In this document: piece after piece, positions 1 through 13,121 of the stretch | Layout of the letters: every line of letters begins with the position of its first letter | Position numbering within the stretch: position 1 is the stretch's first letter | DNA from: Streptomyces sp. ITFR-21 | GTDB lineage: Bacteria > Actinomycetota > Actinomycetes > Streptomycetales > Streptomycetaceae | Reading direction: 5' to 3' | Assembly (NCBI RefSeq): GCF_031844685.1 | Contig: NZ_CP134605.1 | Location: 1,273,501-1,337,500 of the forward strand | Length of the DNA stretch: 64,000 nt | Translations under genes and position numbers: made by a program | The notes under the pieces: generated by a model | The model's database searches: none | The model's input: the letters and a program-made list of their open reading frames with translations, nothing else | Told to the model about the DNA's origin: nothing

Positions 1-181
1 CGAGGATCTCCCGTGAGGTGAGGGCGTGGGTGCGCGGTATGCCGGTGGCGATGGACAGCGCCTCCGCGGTCGTCGTCTTGCCGACTCCGTAGGTGCCGGA
101 GACGGCCAGGCGGATCCGCCCGCGGGCGGGGTCCGCGGCGGGCGCCGGGGTCGCGTGCTGCTGCTTCTGCTCGGTGGTCAT
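1..181 (-). CDS. P-loop ATPase, N-terminal part (gene runs off the left edge)
   Basis: The ATG is at 179-181 and the reading frame runs off the window after 60 codons, so only the N-terminus is visible. After a short polar leader comes a beta strand and a Walker A loop, VSGTYGVGKTTTAEAL (about residues 28-43), followed by IATGIPRTHALTSREIL. This is a small kinase/ATPase-type P-loop NTPase; the substrate cannot be told from this fragment. It lies 143 bp downstream of the avrD-like gene on the same strand and may be co-transcribed with it, which suggests a shared biosynthetic or signalling role. No Walker B or substrate-binding region is in view. The P-loop call is firm; any specific function would be a guess. 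Confidence 0.7.
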   Translation of the reverse strand, partial: MTTEQKQQHATPAPAADPARGRIRLAVSGTYGVGKTTTAEALSIATGIPRTHALTSREIL

Positions 182-240
182 GGGGCTCCGTCCGTCTGGC
201 GGTGGTGTCGGATACGGGGGGCAGGGGGACGTTGGGGCCG

Positions 241-291
241 GCCGGGGCCGGTCGGGGTCGGCCGGGGCCGGTCGGGGTCGGCCGGGGTCGG
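241..291. repeat. 20-bp GC-rich tandem repeat
   Basis: A 20-bp unit, GCCGGGGCCGGTCGGGGTCG, occurs twice back to back (241-260 and 261-280) and then partially (281-291). It fills most of the spacer between the avrD-like gene and the P-loop gene. It could be slippage-prone sequence or part of an mRNA structure between the two genes. Confidence 0.75.
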
Positions 292-324
292 CGGGGGGCA
301 GGAGAGTGCCGGGGTCGCCGGGGG

Positions 325-1347
325 TCACGCGTGGACGGCGTAGGCGACCGACGAGGAGACGGCGATGCCCTGGAACAGCGCGGCGACCTCGTACATCCGC
401 CAGTCCTCCGCGCCCCGGCCGAGCAGCCTGCGGCGCACCGACAGGGAGCAGACGAAGGCGTTGTCGAGCGGCTGGTACGGGGTCTTGGCGGTCATGGCCA
501 GCCGGCGCATCCAGAGCGTGCCGGTCTGCCGGCGCTCGACCCCGTCCATCGCGTACATGACCGCCTGGGCCATCTGGGCGGTGGCGACGATGCCGTCCAC
601 CATGGACAGCGACGGCTCGTAGGCGGCGGCGAAGCCCTCGCCGGGTCCCGTGGGGTCGGCGCCGGGGGCCGCCGCGCCGGCGACCGCGGAGCCGCACGCG
701 ACCAGGGCGGTGACCCGGCCGGCCGGTCCGTCCACGGCCACCTCGGCCACCCGCTGCGGCCGGCGGGTGAAGGCCCGCCCGTAGTAGCGCGCGTCGGGGT
801 CGCCCAGCAGGTCGTCGGCCGCGGCCCAGGCGGCGGTCCGCCCGTTCGGCGCGGCGATGTCGTGCTCCACCGCCAGCTCGACCCGCATGGCGCCGATCCG
901 TACCTCGAAGGAGGTGACCGCCGCGCACAGCCCCCAGCGGGCGGGCAGGGTGTGCAGGGCGGTGGCGGTCACCGGGATGTCCAGCAGGTCCTCCTGCGGT
1001 CTGGCGCCGGCGCGCATGGAGAAGCCGCGCAGCCAGGATCTGCGGCGCTGCTCCGCGGTGAGGCCGAAGGCGTGGGTGAGGTACGCCTCCGCGGTCTGCA
1101 CGGCCAGGACCAGGGTGTCGATGGTGCTCAGGTGGGGCCTCGGCGCGTCGGCGGCCTCGCGCACCGACCAGTCGGCCGGGTACCGGACCCCGGCCGTCGC
1201 GGTGGCGGCGCCGCCCGACGGCGCGGGCCGGACGCTAAGTTCGCCGAGCCGGGATCCGACCCGGCGGTAGCCCTCCCCGAAGAAGCGGGTCGTGGAGGGG
1301 CCGAGGCAGTCCTCGATGGAGTGGTGCAGGGTGGGGTGCGGATTCAT
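325..1347 (-). CDS. AvrD-like protein (syringolide-type biosynthesis family)
   Basis: A 340-aa protein starting at the ATG at 1345-1347, chosen because GGAGAG sits 6 nt upstream. The N-terminus, SIEDCLGPSTTRFFGEGYRR (residues 10-29), resembles the start of AvrD family proteins, and the length fits that family. In Pseudomonas syringae, AvrD directs synthesis of syringolides, acyl-derived butanolide elicitors; related genes occur in Streptomyces next to small-molecule genes. No transmembrane segment or signal peptide is apparent, so it should be cytoplasmic. It is flanked by a P-loop ATPase gene and an unknown gene on the same strand, with a SARP regulator gene further upstream, which fits a small-molecule locus. 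The assignment rests on remembered family similarity; product and substrate are unknown. Confidence 0.65.
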   Translation of the reverse strand: MNPHPTLHHSIEDCLGPSTTRFFGEGYRRVGSRLGELSVRPAPSGGAATATAGVRYPADWSVREAADAPRPHLSTIDTLVLAVQTAEAYLTHAFGLTAEQRRRSWLRGFSMRAGARPQEDLLDIPVTATALHTLPARWGLCAAVTSFEVRIGAMRVELAVEHDIAAPNGRTAAWAAADDLLGDPDARYYGRAFTRRPQRVAEVAVDGPAGRVTALVACGSAVAGAAAPGADPTGPGEGFAAAYEPSLSMVDGIVATAQMAQAVMYAMDGVERRQTGTLWMRRLAMTAKTPYQPLDNAFVCSLSVRRRLLGRGAEDWRMYEVAALFQGIAVSSSVAYAVHA

Positions 1348-1457
1348 CGGCTCTCCGTTGCCGGTCGGGACGCGGTGCCGCGGTCGGTGGGCGGTTCCGC
1401 GGCCGGTGCGCGGCGCCGCGGCCGGGTCGCTCGGCGCGCCGGCCGCCGGTCCCGCGC

Positions 1458-2033
1458 TCATGCGAGGAGCGCCAGTTCGGTGTCGCGGATGGGGCGGCCG
1501 CCGGTGGCGACCGCGAAGCGGACCGGGCCGGACCGGTCGCCGGCGGGCTCGAACACCAGCGCCGACAGGCGCAGTTCCGGGTTGGCCCGGATCAGCTCCG
1601 GGCCGCAGGCGGCGAACGCGCGGCCGCGGGCCCTGATCGGCTCGGGCAGCCAGTCCAGCGGCGGGATATCGATGGCCGCGGGCCCGTCGCCGCCCGGCCG
1701 GGCGAGCGCCGCGAGCGGCCCGGGTGCGCGCCGGAGTTCCTCGGGCAGCACCTCGACGGCGCAGGGCAGTTCCTCCAGGACGACCACCAGGGGCCGGCCG
1801 GCTCCGATGTGGTCGGCCAGCCCGCGGCGTTCGGCGGGCGAGGGCCACAGCCGGGCCGGGCGCCAGCAGGCAGGGCCGCGCCGCTCCCACAGGATCCGGC
1901 GGGGCCCTTCGAGGACGATCAGCGCGGCGCCGACCTCGCGGCACGGGTCGCGTACGGGGTCGGCGGGCCGCCAGTCGGCGGCGGCGGGGGCCCGGCCGGC
2001 CGGGGTTCCGTGGGCGCAGGAGTGCCAGGGCAT
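1458..2033 (-). CDS. Uncharacterised 191-aa protein
   Basis: I do not recognise this protein. The preferred start is the ATG at 2031-2033 because AAAGGGA lies 7 nt upstream; a GTG at 2052-2054 would add seven residues. The sequence is soluble-looking, rich in Trp, Arg, Pro and Gly (PWHSCAHG near the N-terminus, IDIPPLDWLPEPIRARG in the C-terminal half), with no signal peptide, membrane segment or familiar motif. It is 110 bp upstream of the avrD-like gene on the same strand. Codon third positions are strongly G/C like its neighbours, which supports real coding. It may be an accessory enzyme or binding protein for the AvrD product. Confidence 0.55.
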   Translation of the reverse strand: MPWHSCAHGTPAGRAPAAADWRPADPVRDPCREVGAALIVLEGPRRILWERRGPACWRPARLWPSPAERRGLADHIGAGRPLVVVLEELPCAVEVLPEELRRAPGPLAALARPGGDGPAAIDIPPLDWLPEPIRARGRAFAACGPELIRANPELRLSALVFEPAGDRSGPVRFAVATGGRPIRDTELALLA

Positions 2034-2237
2034 GAACGTATCCCTTTCGGTCACCAGCGGGATTCTCGGTTGCGCTCACCCGAGTGTGCGATGCCCCGAT
2101 GAGAAGTCGTGTGCAGATCGATCGCAGAACGTCGGCAGTTCGCATGCACCCGGATCGGCGCAGGTGAAAGCGGCCACAGGGCGGGGAAATCCATGGTGGG
2201 GCCCGGAACACGCCGACCGGTGGCGGGATCCCGCGGC

Positions 2238-2275
2238 CGGCGGACCGAAGCGGCGGCGTCCGCTTCGGTCCGCCG
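2238..2275. terminator. Strong hairpin downstream of the SARP gene
   Basis: A perfect 16-bp inverted repeat with a 6-nt loop: left arm 2238-2253 (containing CGGACCGAAGCGG) and right arm 2260-2275. It lies between the SARP stop at 2516 and the next minus-strand start at 2033, so it can act as a factor-independent type terminator of SARP transcription (no U-tract, as is common in Streptomyces). The rest of 2034-2515 shows no convincing gene. Confidence 0.6.
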
Positions 2276-2380
2276 CGGCGGCGCCGGCACATTGGCGGGA
2301 AAACACCGGCCGCACGGCGCGGACCGCGCCGAGGGCCGCCGGTGGGCGGTTCGGCGCGGTCCTGTGGCCGCTGCGCGCGG

Positions 2381-2399
2381 CGGGATTCCGGGAATCCCG
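2381..2399. promoter_or_regulatory. Palindromic operator-like sequence
   Basis: CGGGATTCC-G-GGAATCCCG is a perfect 9-bp inverted repeat around a single central base, too tight for a good RNA hairpin but typical of a dimeric regulator site. It is in the non-coding stretch upstream of the unknown/avrD/ATPase genes. A third GGAATCCGG follows immediately. No regulator can be assigned. Confidence 0.35.
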
Positions 2400-2515
2400 G
2401 AATCCGGTGGAACGTCACGGCGGCGCGGCGGACACGGTGCAGGCGGTGACCGCGGCGCGCGGGACGGGCGACGGTGAGCACGCGGCTCAGGGCGCCCCTG
2501 TACCGCGGGAGTTGT

Positions 2516-3358
2516 TCAGGAGTGGCGGTGCGGGGCCGGGCCCCGGACGGTGGCCTGCGCGGTCAGCGGCCGGCGCGGGCGGGCCGGCGAGGGGCGGCGG
2601 CCGGCCGGTTCCCTGCCGCCGGGCTCCTCCCCGTGCAGGGCCCGGCCCGCGCCGAGCAGGGCCGGCGACGGCCTGACGCCGAGGTCGGACGCCAGGTAGC
2701 GGCACACCATGTCGTAGTGGCGTGCCGCCTCCATCCGCAGCCCGCACTGGTGGGCCGCGGTGACGAACGCCGCCTGCACCGGCTCGTCGTAGGGCGCGTC
2801 CCGGGCGGCCCGCCGCAGCAGGCCGAGCACCGGGGCCGACCGGCCCAGCCGGGCGGCGAGTTCGCCCAGCTCGACGACGCAGCGGCTGCGCATCTGGTCG
2901 AGTTCCGCGGTGACCGGGTGGTGCCGCAGTCCGGGCGGGGCGTCGGCGAGCGCCGGTTCGCGCCACAGCTGCGCGGCCTCCACGAGGTCCTCGAAACGCC
3001 GCGGGCCGTGCTGGGGCTCCCGCAGGAGCAGGGTCGCCCGAGCCGCGTCGAGCACCGTCCGCCGGGCGTACATCACATAGGCGGTGCCGGTGTACTCGAT
3101 GCTGACGTCCTCCCCCAGCCCCGCTTCGGCGAGCCAGCCGCGCAGCCGCGACGTGGCCGACCGCAGCGCGGCGCTGCTGGCGCCCGGCGGGCCCCAGACC
3201 TGTTCGACGAGCCGCCGGTCGGGCACCGCCCGTCCCAGCTCCAGGACGAGCGAGGCGAGGATCCACCGCGGCTTTCCGCGCGGCAGTGCCAATTGCTCCC
3301 CGCTTCGTATTGCTTCCAGCGGGCCCAAGATCTTCAATTCAAGCCGATGTCCGTCCAC
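2516..3358 (-). CDS. SARP-family transcriptional activator
   Basis: A 280-aa regulator. The chosen start is the GTG at 3356-3358, which places the conserved strand LELKILGPLEAI at the N-terminus. Residues about 5-95 form the OmpR/PhoB-type winged-helix DNA-binding domain (LPRGKPRWILASLVLELG, then SAALRSATSRLRGWL); about 100-250 form the bacterial transcriptional activation domain (RFEDLVEAAQLW, YDEPVQAAFVTAAHQCG, YLASDLGVRPSPALLGAG). The C-terminus is a short Arg/Pro-rich tail. At this length it is a compact SARP like ActII-ORF4, without the AfsR-type NTPase. SARPs activate antibiotic and hormone biosynthesis clusters, so it probably controls the AvrD-containing group downstream. No TTA codon was noticed. 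Confidence 0.85.
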   Translation of the reverse strand: MDGHRLELKILGPLEAIRSGEQLALPRGKPRWILASLVLELGRAVPDRRLVEQVWGPPGASSAALRSATSRLRGWLAEAGLGEDVSIEYTGTAYVMYARRTVLDAARATLLLREPQHGPRRFEDLVEAAQLWREPALADAPPGLRHHPVTAELDQMRSRCVVELGELAARLGRSAPVLGLLRRAARDAPYDEPVQAAFVTAAHQCGLRMEAARHYDMVCRYLASDLGVRPSPALLGAGRALHGEEPGGREPAGRRPSPARPRRPLTAQATVRGPAPHRHS

Positions 3359-4101
3359 TGCCGCCCCCGTGTCCGACGCCCTCGTACAAAGGGCGCTCGG
3401 ATAACCATTCTGACGCCGCGCCGACTCGCCGCGGAACATATGGTCGAGCGTAACCGATCGGCCCGGTCGACGGTCTCGGCCGGTGTTGACGGAGAGTGAA
3501 ACCAGCCATGGGGGTTCCCGGTCGGCGCGGGGCGCCGCGGTATCCGGCGGACCGCCGACCGGGCGGCCCGGCCCGTCCGCCGGCTGCCGGGGGGCGGCCG
3601 GCCGGGAGCGCCGGGCCGCACCCGGCCCGCGCGGCGGGTCGGCGCCCGCCCCGGGGCCGCGGGGCCGGAGAGCCGGGCCGCACCGGGCTGGTCCACACCT
3701 GTGACGGTGAGCGGTATGCGCTGACCGTGCCCGGCGGCCGGGCGCCGAACGGCCCGAACCGGCGGCGGAGCCCCGTCGTGGAGCCGCGGGTCGGCGCCGG
3801 GCGCTGCGCCTTCCCCGGTCGGCGGCCGGTCCGGCGCGGTGGCCCGGACGGTGGCGGCCGGTCGCGGTCACCGCGCCGTGCCGCGCGGACCCGCCTCGGG
3901 CGCCGGGCCGCCGCGTCCCGCCGCCCGCCCCGACCCGCGCCGCCCGGTTCGTCACTCCCCGTCATCACTCCCTTGCCCTGGGCCATTTCCCGGCGAAACG
4001 GAAGGCCGGGCGCCGCGAATGCGCCCGGCCTCTTCCCCGTACCGGAAATCCCGCCGGGAACAGCCCGGATTTCTCCGCGGAATGCGCCCCGGCCGGGGAA
4101 T
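3359..4101. other. Long spacer between the SARP gene and pepN
   Basis: About 740 bp with no supportable gene. Open frames exist on both strands but translate into Arg/Gly/Pro-rich low complexity without motifs, as expected for random sequence at this GC content. The part next to the SARP start (3359-3480) is less GC-rich and should hold the SARP promoter; a clear -35/-10 pair was not found. The right end contains the pepN terminator hairpin (4003-4031). Confidence 0.6.
4003..4031. terminator. Terminator hairpin after pepN
   Basis: AGGCCGGGCGC (4003-4013) and GCGCCCGGCCT (4021-4031) form a perfect 11-bp stem with a 7-nt loop, 71 bp past the pepN stop codon on the minus strand. Confidence 0.65.
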
Positions 4102-6606
4102 TCAGCCGCCGAAGGCGGCGCGGACCCGGAGGGAGCGTTCCAGTTCGTCGAGCCGGTCGATCAGCGCGCGGTGGAGTGTCGAGGTCAGCGCCGGGTCGGT
4201 GAGGGCCTTGCGGCCGCGTGCGAGCGTCTCGGCGTCGACGGCGGTGTGCGGGAACGCGGGCCGGCCGGCCGCCTCGGCGATGGCGGGCCCGCGCCGGGCG
4301 GCCAGCGCGGCGGCGTCCGCCCAGTAGCGGGGGACGAAGTCCTGGAGCTGTGCCTGCTGTTCGGGGTGCCAGAAGCCCTGGGCGGTGGCGGTGAACAGGT
4401 AGTTGGACAGCGAGTCGTCGCGGAACAGCGCTTCCCAGGCGGCGGCCTTGGCGTCCGGGTCGGGCAGCGCGGCCCGGCAGCGGGCGGCGCCCTCCAGGCC
4501 GCTGGCGCTGGGGTCGCGGACCAGCTCCGCGTCGATGTCGGCCGGACCCGCCGCGCCCAGCACGGCCAGCCGCAGCAGCATCCGCCAGCGCAGTTCGGGG
4601 TCGACGGCCACCCCGCCGGGGATGGCGCCGTCGGCGTACCAGCGGCGCAGCTGCTCGGTGTCGGTGTCGGTGATCACCGAGTCGACAAGGGTACGGGTGG
4701 CGGTGAGCCGGATCCCGTCGCTTCCGGCGGCCAGCAGCGCCCGGCCGGTGTCGGCCAGCGAGGAGAGCGCCGCGGTGCGCAGTTCGGGCGCGAGGAAGCG
4801 GTCGGCGACGACGGTGCGGGCGAAGGTCAGTACGCCCTCGGCCACGAACGGGTCGGTCTCGGCGGGCAGATGGCGTGCGACCAGGGCCAGGTAGTCGGCG
4901 GGCGCGCTCCGCGCGTCGCGGACCAGGTCGCGGGCGGCCTTCCAGGTCACCGCCCGGCTCAGCGGGTCCGGCAGCCCGGCGAGGGCCTCGCCGACGGCCT
5001 CCCAGGAGTGCTCGTCGAAGCGGATCTTGGTGTACGACAGGTCGCCGTCGTTGAGCAGGATCACGTCCGGGCGCGGCCCGGCCAGGTCGCGTTTGCCGAC
5101 GGCCGCGGTCGCGGCGAGGTCGAGGGTGATCCGCTCGCGCGGCACCAGCCGTGCCGGGTCGGCGGCGGCCCGGTCGTAGAGCCCGACCTCGACCCGGTGC
5201 GGGCGGCCGCCGGTGTGGGTGACCTCCAGCCGCCAGCCGTCGGGAGCCGGCGACGCGGCCGGGGCGAGGGTGTCGATGCCGGTGGTACGCAGCCAGGCGT
5301 CGGCCCAGGCGGGCACGTCGCGTCCGGTGGCACCGGCCAGCGAGTCGATGAAGTCGGCGAGGGTGGCGTTGCCGAACCGGTGCCGGGCGAAGTGGTGGTT
5401 GATGCCGGCCAGGAAGTCCTCGCGGCCGAGCCAGGTGACCAGCTGCCGCAGCGCGGAGGCACCCTTGGCGTAGGAGATGCCGTCGAAGTTGTTGAGCGCG
5501 GAGGCGGTGTCGGGCACCGCCTCGGGGTCGGGCGCCACCGGGTGGGTGGAGGGCCGCTGGTCGGCGTCGGAGCCCCACGGTTTGCGGGACACCGCGAAGT
5601 CGGTCCAGGTGCCGGTGAAGCGGGTGGCCTCGGAGACCACCTGGTAGCCCATGTACTCCGCGAAGGACTCGTTCAGCCAGATGTCGTCCCACCAGCGCAG
5701 CGTCACCAGGTCGCCGAACCACATGTGGGCCATCTCGTGGGCGATGACGACCGCCCGGAACTGCGCCTCGGTGGGGGTGACCGCCGAGCGGTTGACGAAG
5801 GTGTCGCGGAAGGTGACCAGGCCCGGGTTCTCCATCGCGCCGGCGTTGAACTCGGGGACGAACGCCTGGTCGTAGGAGTCGAACGGGTAGGGCTCGTCGA
5901 AGATCCGGTGGTAGTGGTCGAAGCAGCGGCGGGTGATGTCGAAGAGCTCGGCGGCGTCGCGGTCCAGGTGCTCGGCCAGCGAGCGGCGGCAGTGCAGGCC
6001 GAAGGGGAGCCCGGCGTGCTCGGTGCGCACCGAGTGGTAAGGCCCGGCGGCCACCGCGAGGAAGTACGTGGCCAGCGGCGGGGTGGTGGCGAGCTGCCAG
6101 CGGCCGGGCGCGGTACGGGTCGCGACGCCGTTGCCGAGGACGGTCCACGGCTCGGGCGCGGTCACCTCGACGTCGAAGACGGCCTTCAGGTCCGGCTGGT
6201 CGAAGGCGGCGGCGACGCGCTGCACGTCGTCCATGAACAACTGGGTGTAGACGTACGCCTCGCCGTCGGCCGGGTCGGTGAAGCGGTGCATGCCCTCGCC
6301 GGTGTGGGAGTAGCGCATGTCGGCCTCGACCCGCAGCTCGTGCCCGCCCGCCGCCAGCGCGGTCAGCGGCAGCCGGTTGCCGTCCAGGAGCGCGGGGTCG
6401 AGGTCGGCGCCGTCCAGCGTCGCCCGGTGGAGCGCGGCGGGCTTCAGTTCGGCGAAGGTGTCGCAGTCCCGCAGGGCGGTGAAGCGGATCACGGTGGTCG
6501 ACCCGAAGATCTCCTCTCCCCGGGTCAGGTCGAGGTCGATCGCGTAGTGCTGGACGGTCAGGTCGCGGGCGCGGGTCTCCGCCTCGGCGCGGGTGAGAGC
6601 AGGCAT
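4102..6606 (-). CDS. pepN: Aminopeptidase N (M1 family zinc metallopeptidase)
   Basis: An 834-aa cytoplasmic zinc exopeptidase that removes N-terminal residues from peptides. The M1 exopeptidase motif is present as GAMENPGLVTF, and the zinc site as HEMAHMWFGDLV followed 18 residues later by NESFAEY, giving the two His and one Glu ligands plus the catalytic Glu. The N-terminal beta-saddle domain (DLTVQHYAIDLDL) and the long helical C-terminal domain are complete, and the length matches actinobacterial PepN. The start was set at MPALTRAEAE; in-frame ATG codons 9 and 24 bp upstream are alternatives, none with a strong ribosome site. It stands alone, with its own terminator. Its location beside gltBD differs from what I recall of the S. 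coelicolor order. Confidence 0.93.
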   Translation of the reverse strand: MPALTRAEAETRARDLTVQHYAIDLDLTRGEEIFGSTTVIRFTALRDCDTFAELKPAALHRATLDGADLDPALLDGNRLPLTALAAGGHELRVEADMRYSHTGEGMHRFTDPADGEAYVYTQLFMDDVQRVAAAFDQPDLKAVFDVEVTAPEPWTVLGNGVATRTAPGRWQLATTPPLATYFLAVAAGPYHSVRTEHAGLPFGLHCRRSLAEHLDRDAAELFDITRRCFDHYHRIFDEPYPFDSYDQAFVPEFNAGAMENPGLVTFRDTFVNRSAVTPTEAQFRAVVIAHEMAHMWFGDLVTLRWWDDIWLNESFAEYMGYQVVSEATRFTGTWTDFAVSRKPWGSDADQRPSTHPVAPDPEAVPDTASALNNFDGISYAKGASALRQLVTWLGREDFLAGINHHFARHRFGNATLADFIDSLAGATGRDVPAWADAWLRTTGIDTLAPAASPAPDGWRLEVTHTGGRPHRVEVGLYDRAAADPARLVPRERITLDLAATAAVGKRDLAGPRPDVILLNDGDLSYTKIRFDEHSWEAVGEALAGLPDPLSRAVTWKAARDLVRDARSAPADYLALVARHLPAETDPFVAEGVLTFARTVVADRFLAPELRTAALSSLADTGRALLAAGSDGIRLTATRTLVDSVITDTDTEQLRRWYADGAIPGGVAVDPELRWRMLLRLAVLGAAGPADIDAELVRDPSASGLEGAARCRAALPDPDAKAAAWEALFRDDSLSNYLFTATAQGFWHPEQQAQLQDFVPRYWADAAALAARRGPAIAEAAGRPAFPHTAVDAETLARGRKALTDPALTSTLHRALIDRLDELERSLRVRAAFGG

Positions 6607-6728
6607 ACCGTTCATGCTGCCGCACCGCACCGGTCCGGGGATACAGCTTTCCGATCAAAAAGTGATCGTCGCCGGCGGCGGAGCGCAGGTGGGGGCGGGT
6701 GGGGGCAGGCGGGGGCAGGCGGGAAGGG

Positions 6729-6768
6729 CGCAGCGCCCGCCGTGGTGGTCGGGGTGGCGGGCGCTGCG
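6729..6768. terminator. Terminator hairpin after gltD
   Basis: CGCAGCGCCCGCC (6729-6741) pairs perfectly with GGCGGGCGCTGCG (6756-6768): a 13-bp stem with a 14-nt loop, 53 bp past the gltD stop. A smaller CCGCAC/GTGCGG repeat lies between it and gltD. Confidence 0.7.
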
Positions 6769-6820
6769 GTGTTGCCGCGTACCGCACGCCGTTGTGCGGG
6801 ACGGCCGGGGAAAGCGGGGG

Positions 6821-8276
6821 TCAGACGGTCAGGGGGCGGTCGGTGGGGCGGATCGGGGCGTGGAGGGCGGAGGGCAGGCCGGTCAGGTACGCGTCGACCG
6901 CCTTCGCCGCGCTGCGGCCCTCCGCGATGGCCCAGACGATGAGGGACTGGCCGCGGCCCGCGTCGCCGGCCACGAAGACGCCGTCGACGTTGGTGGCGTA
7001 GGAGCCGTCGCGGGCGATGTTGCCGCGGGCGTCCAGTTCCAGGCCGAGCTGCTCGATCATGCCGTTGCCCTGGTCGGTGCCGGTGAAGCCCATCGCCAGG
7101 GTCACCAGGTCGGCCGGGATGATCCGCTCGGTGCCCTCCTGGGGGACGAAACCGCCGCCCTCGAAGACCACCTCGACCAGGTGCAGCTCGCGCACGTGGC
7201 CGTCCTCGTCCCCGGTGAACCGCACCGTGTTGACCGCGTAGACGCGCTCGCCGCCCTCCTCGTGCGCGGAGGTGACCTTGTAGACCATCGGCATCGTCGG
7301 CCACGGCTGGTGGGCCGGGCGCTCGTCGGCCGGCCGGGGCATGATCTCCAGCTGGGTGACGGACAGCGCGCCCTGGCGGTGGGCGGTGCCGACGCAGTCC
7401 GCGCCGGTGTCGCCGCCGCCGATGACCACCACGTGCTTGCCCTCCGCGGTGATCGGGGGGGCCACGTAGTCGCCCTCCTGCACCTTGTTGGACAGTGGCA
7501 GGTACTCCATCGCCTGGTGGATGCCCTTGAGGTCGCGGCCCTCGGCGGGCAGGTCCCGCCAGGTGGTGGCGCCGGCCGCGATGACCACCGCGTCGTACCG
7601 GTGGGCGAGCTTGGCCGCGTCCAGGTCGGTGCCGATCTGCACCCCGGTACGGAACTTGGTGCCCTCCGCCCGCATCTGCTCGATGCGCCGGTTGATGTGC
7701 CGCTTCTCCATCTTGAACTCGGGGATGCCGTACCGCAGCAGCCCGCCGATCCGGTCGGCGCGCTCGTAGACCGCGACGGTGTGGCCGGCCCGGGTGAGCT
7801 GCTGGGCGGCGGCGAGGCCGGCCGGTCCTGAGCCGATGACGGCGACGGTCTTGCCGGAGAGCCGGTCCGGGGGCTGCGGGCGCACGTCGCCGTCGTCCCA
7901 CGCCTTGTCGATGATGGTGACTTCGACGTTCTTGATGGTGACCGCGGGCTGGTTGATGCCGAGGACGCACGCGGACTCGCACGGCGCCGGGCACAGCCGT
8001 CCGGTGAACTCCGGGAAGTTGTTGGTGGCGTGCAGCCGTTCGCTGGCGGCGGTCCAGTCGCCGCGGTAGGCGTAGTCGTTCCACTCGGGGATCAGGTTGC
8101 CGAGCGGACAGCCGCTGTGGCAGAACGGGATGCCGCAGTCCATGCAGCGGCCGGCCTGCTCGCTGATGATCGGCAGCAGCCCGCCGGGGACGTAGACCTC
8201 GTTCCAGTCCTGCCTGCGCTCCTCCACCGGGCGGGTCGGTGCGTTGACCCGCGGGGTGGTGAGGAAGCCCTTGGGG

Positions 8277-8284
<8 letters not shown>
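6821..8284 (-). CDS. gltD: Glutamate synthase (NADPH) small subunit
   Basis: A 487-aa subunit that takes electrons from NADPH through FAD and iron-sulfur clusters and passes them to GltB. The N-terminal cysteine clusters ([19 protein letters not shown] and [12 protein letters not shown]) are the [4Fe-4S] ligands. The FAD-binding Rossmann motif is [15 protein letters not shown] and the NADPH-binding motif is [19 protein letters not shown], with a C-terminal FAD element [13 protein letters not shown]. Length is normal for the family. The ATG overlaps the end of gltB by 8 nt, so translation is probably coupled and gives balanced subunits. It is the last gene of the gltBD operon, followed by a strong hairpin. 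Confidence 0.97.
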
Positions 8285-12824
<4,540 letters not shown>

Positions 12825-12903
12825 GGCTCTCCCGTCGTCGTCTTTTGGCTGGTTTGCATTGCCTTCACAGGCATGGGCAACAGGGACGACGTTGGCCCTC
12901 TGC

Positions 12904-12920
12904 GATTTCGTGCAGGTTAC
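12904..12920 (-). promoter_or_regulatory. Candidate GlnR box upstream of gltB
   Basis: Read on the minus strand this is GTAAC-CTGCAC-GAAAT, which fits the actinobacterial GlnR half-site pattern gTnAC-n6-GaAAc at nearly every conserved position. It lies 80-96 bp upstream of the gltB start in a comparatively AT-rich leader. A second site at helical spacing, usual for GlnR, is not obvious. The 12825-13121 spacer otherwise holds no gene. Confidence 0.4.
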
Positions 12921-13121
12921 ATGATGACCGAATGTTCGAGAAGCGGATGAGAGCTTCCAGTATGTGGACATACCGGACGGTGGAGGGATCGATTCCGGCC
13001 AGCACGAGCTGGCGGGGTGTACGGAGGGTCCTGTCACGCAGCCTGGCGGCTCTGCCGGCGCGTTACCGACTGATGCCCCGTGCGGAGGTCTCCGAAACGA
13101 GCGGGAAACACACGGCTCGAA

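Noticed and set aside
202..2676. 824-codon open frame on the plus strand
   Set aside because: It runs across several genes and spacers opposite to the AvrD group; the product is low complexity and is an effect of high GC content.
3496..6942. 1148-codon open frame on the plus strand
   Set aside because: It is the antisense of pepN plus spacer DNA. The translation is Gly/Arg/Val-rich without motifs, while the minus strand has a complete PepN with zinc site.
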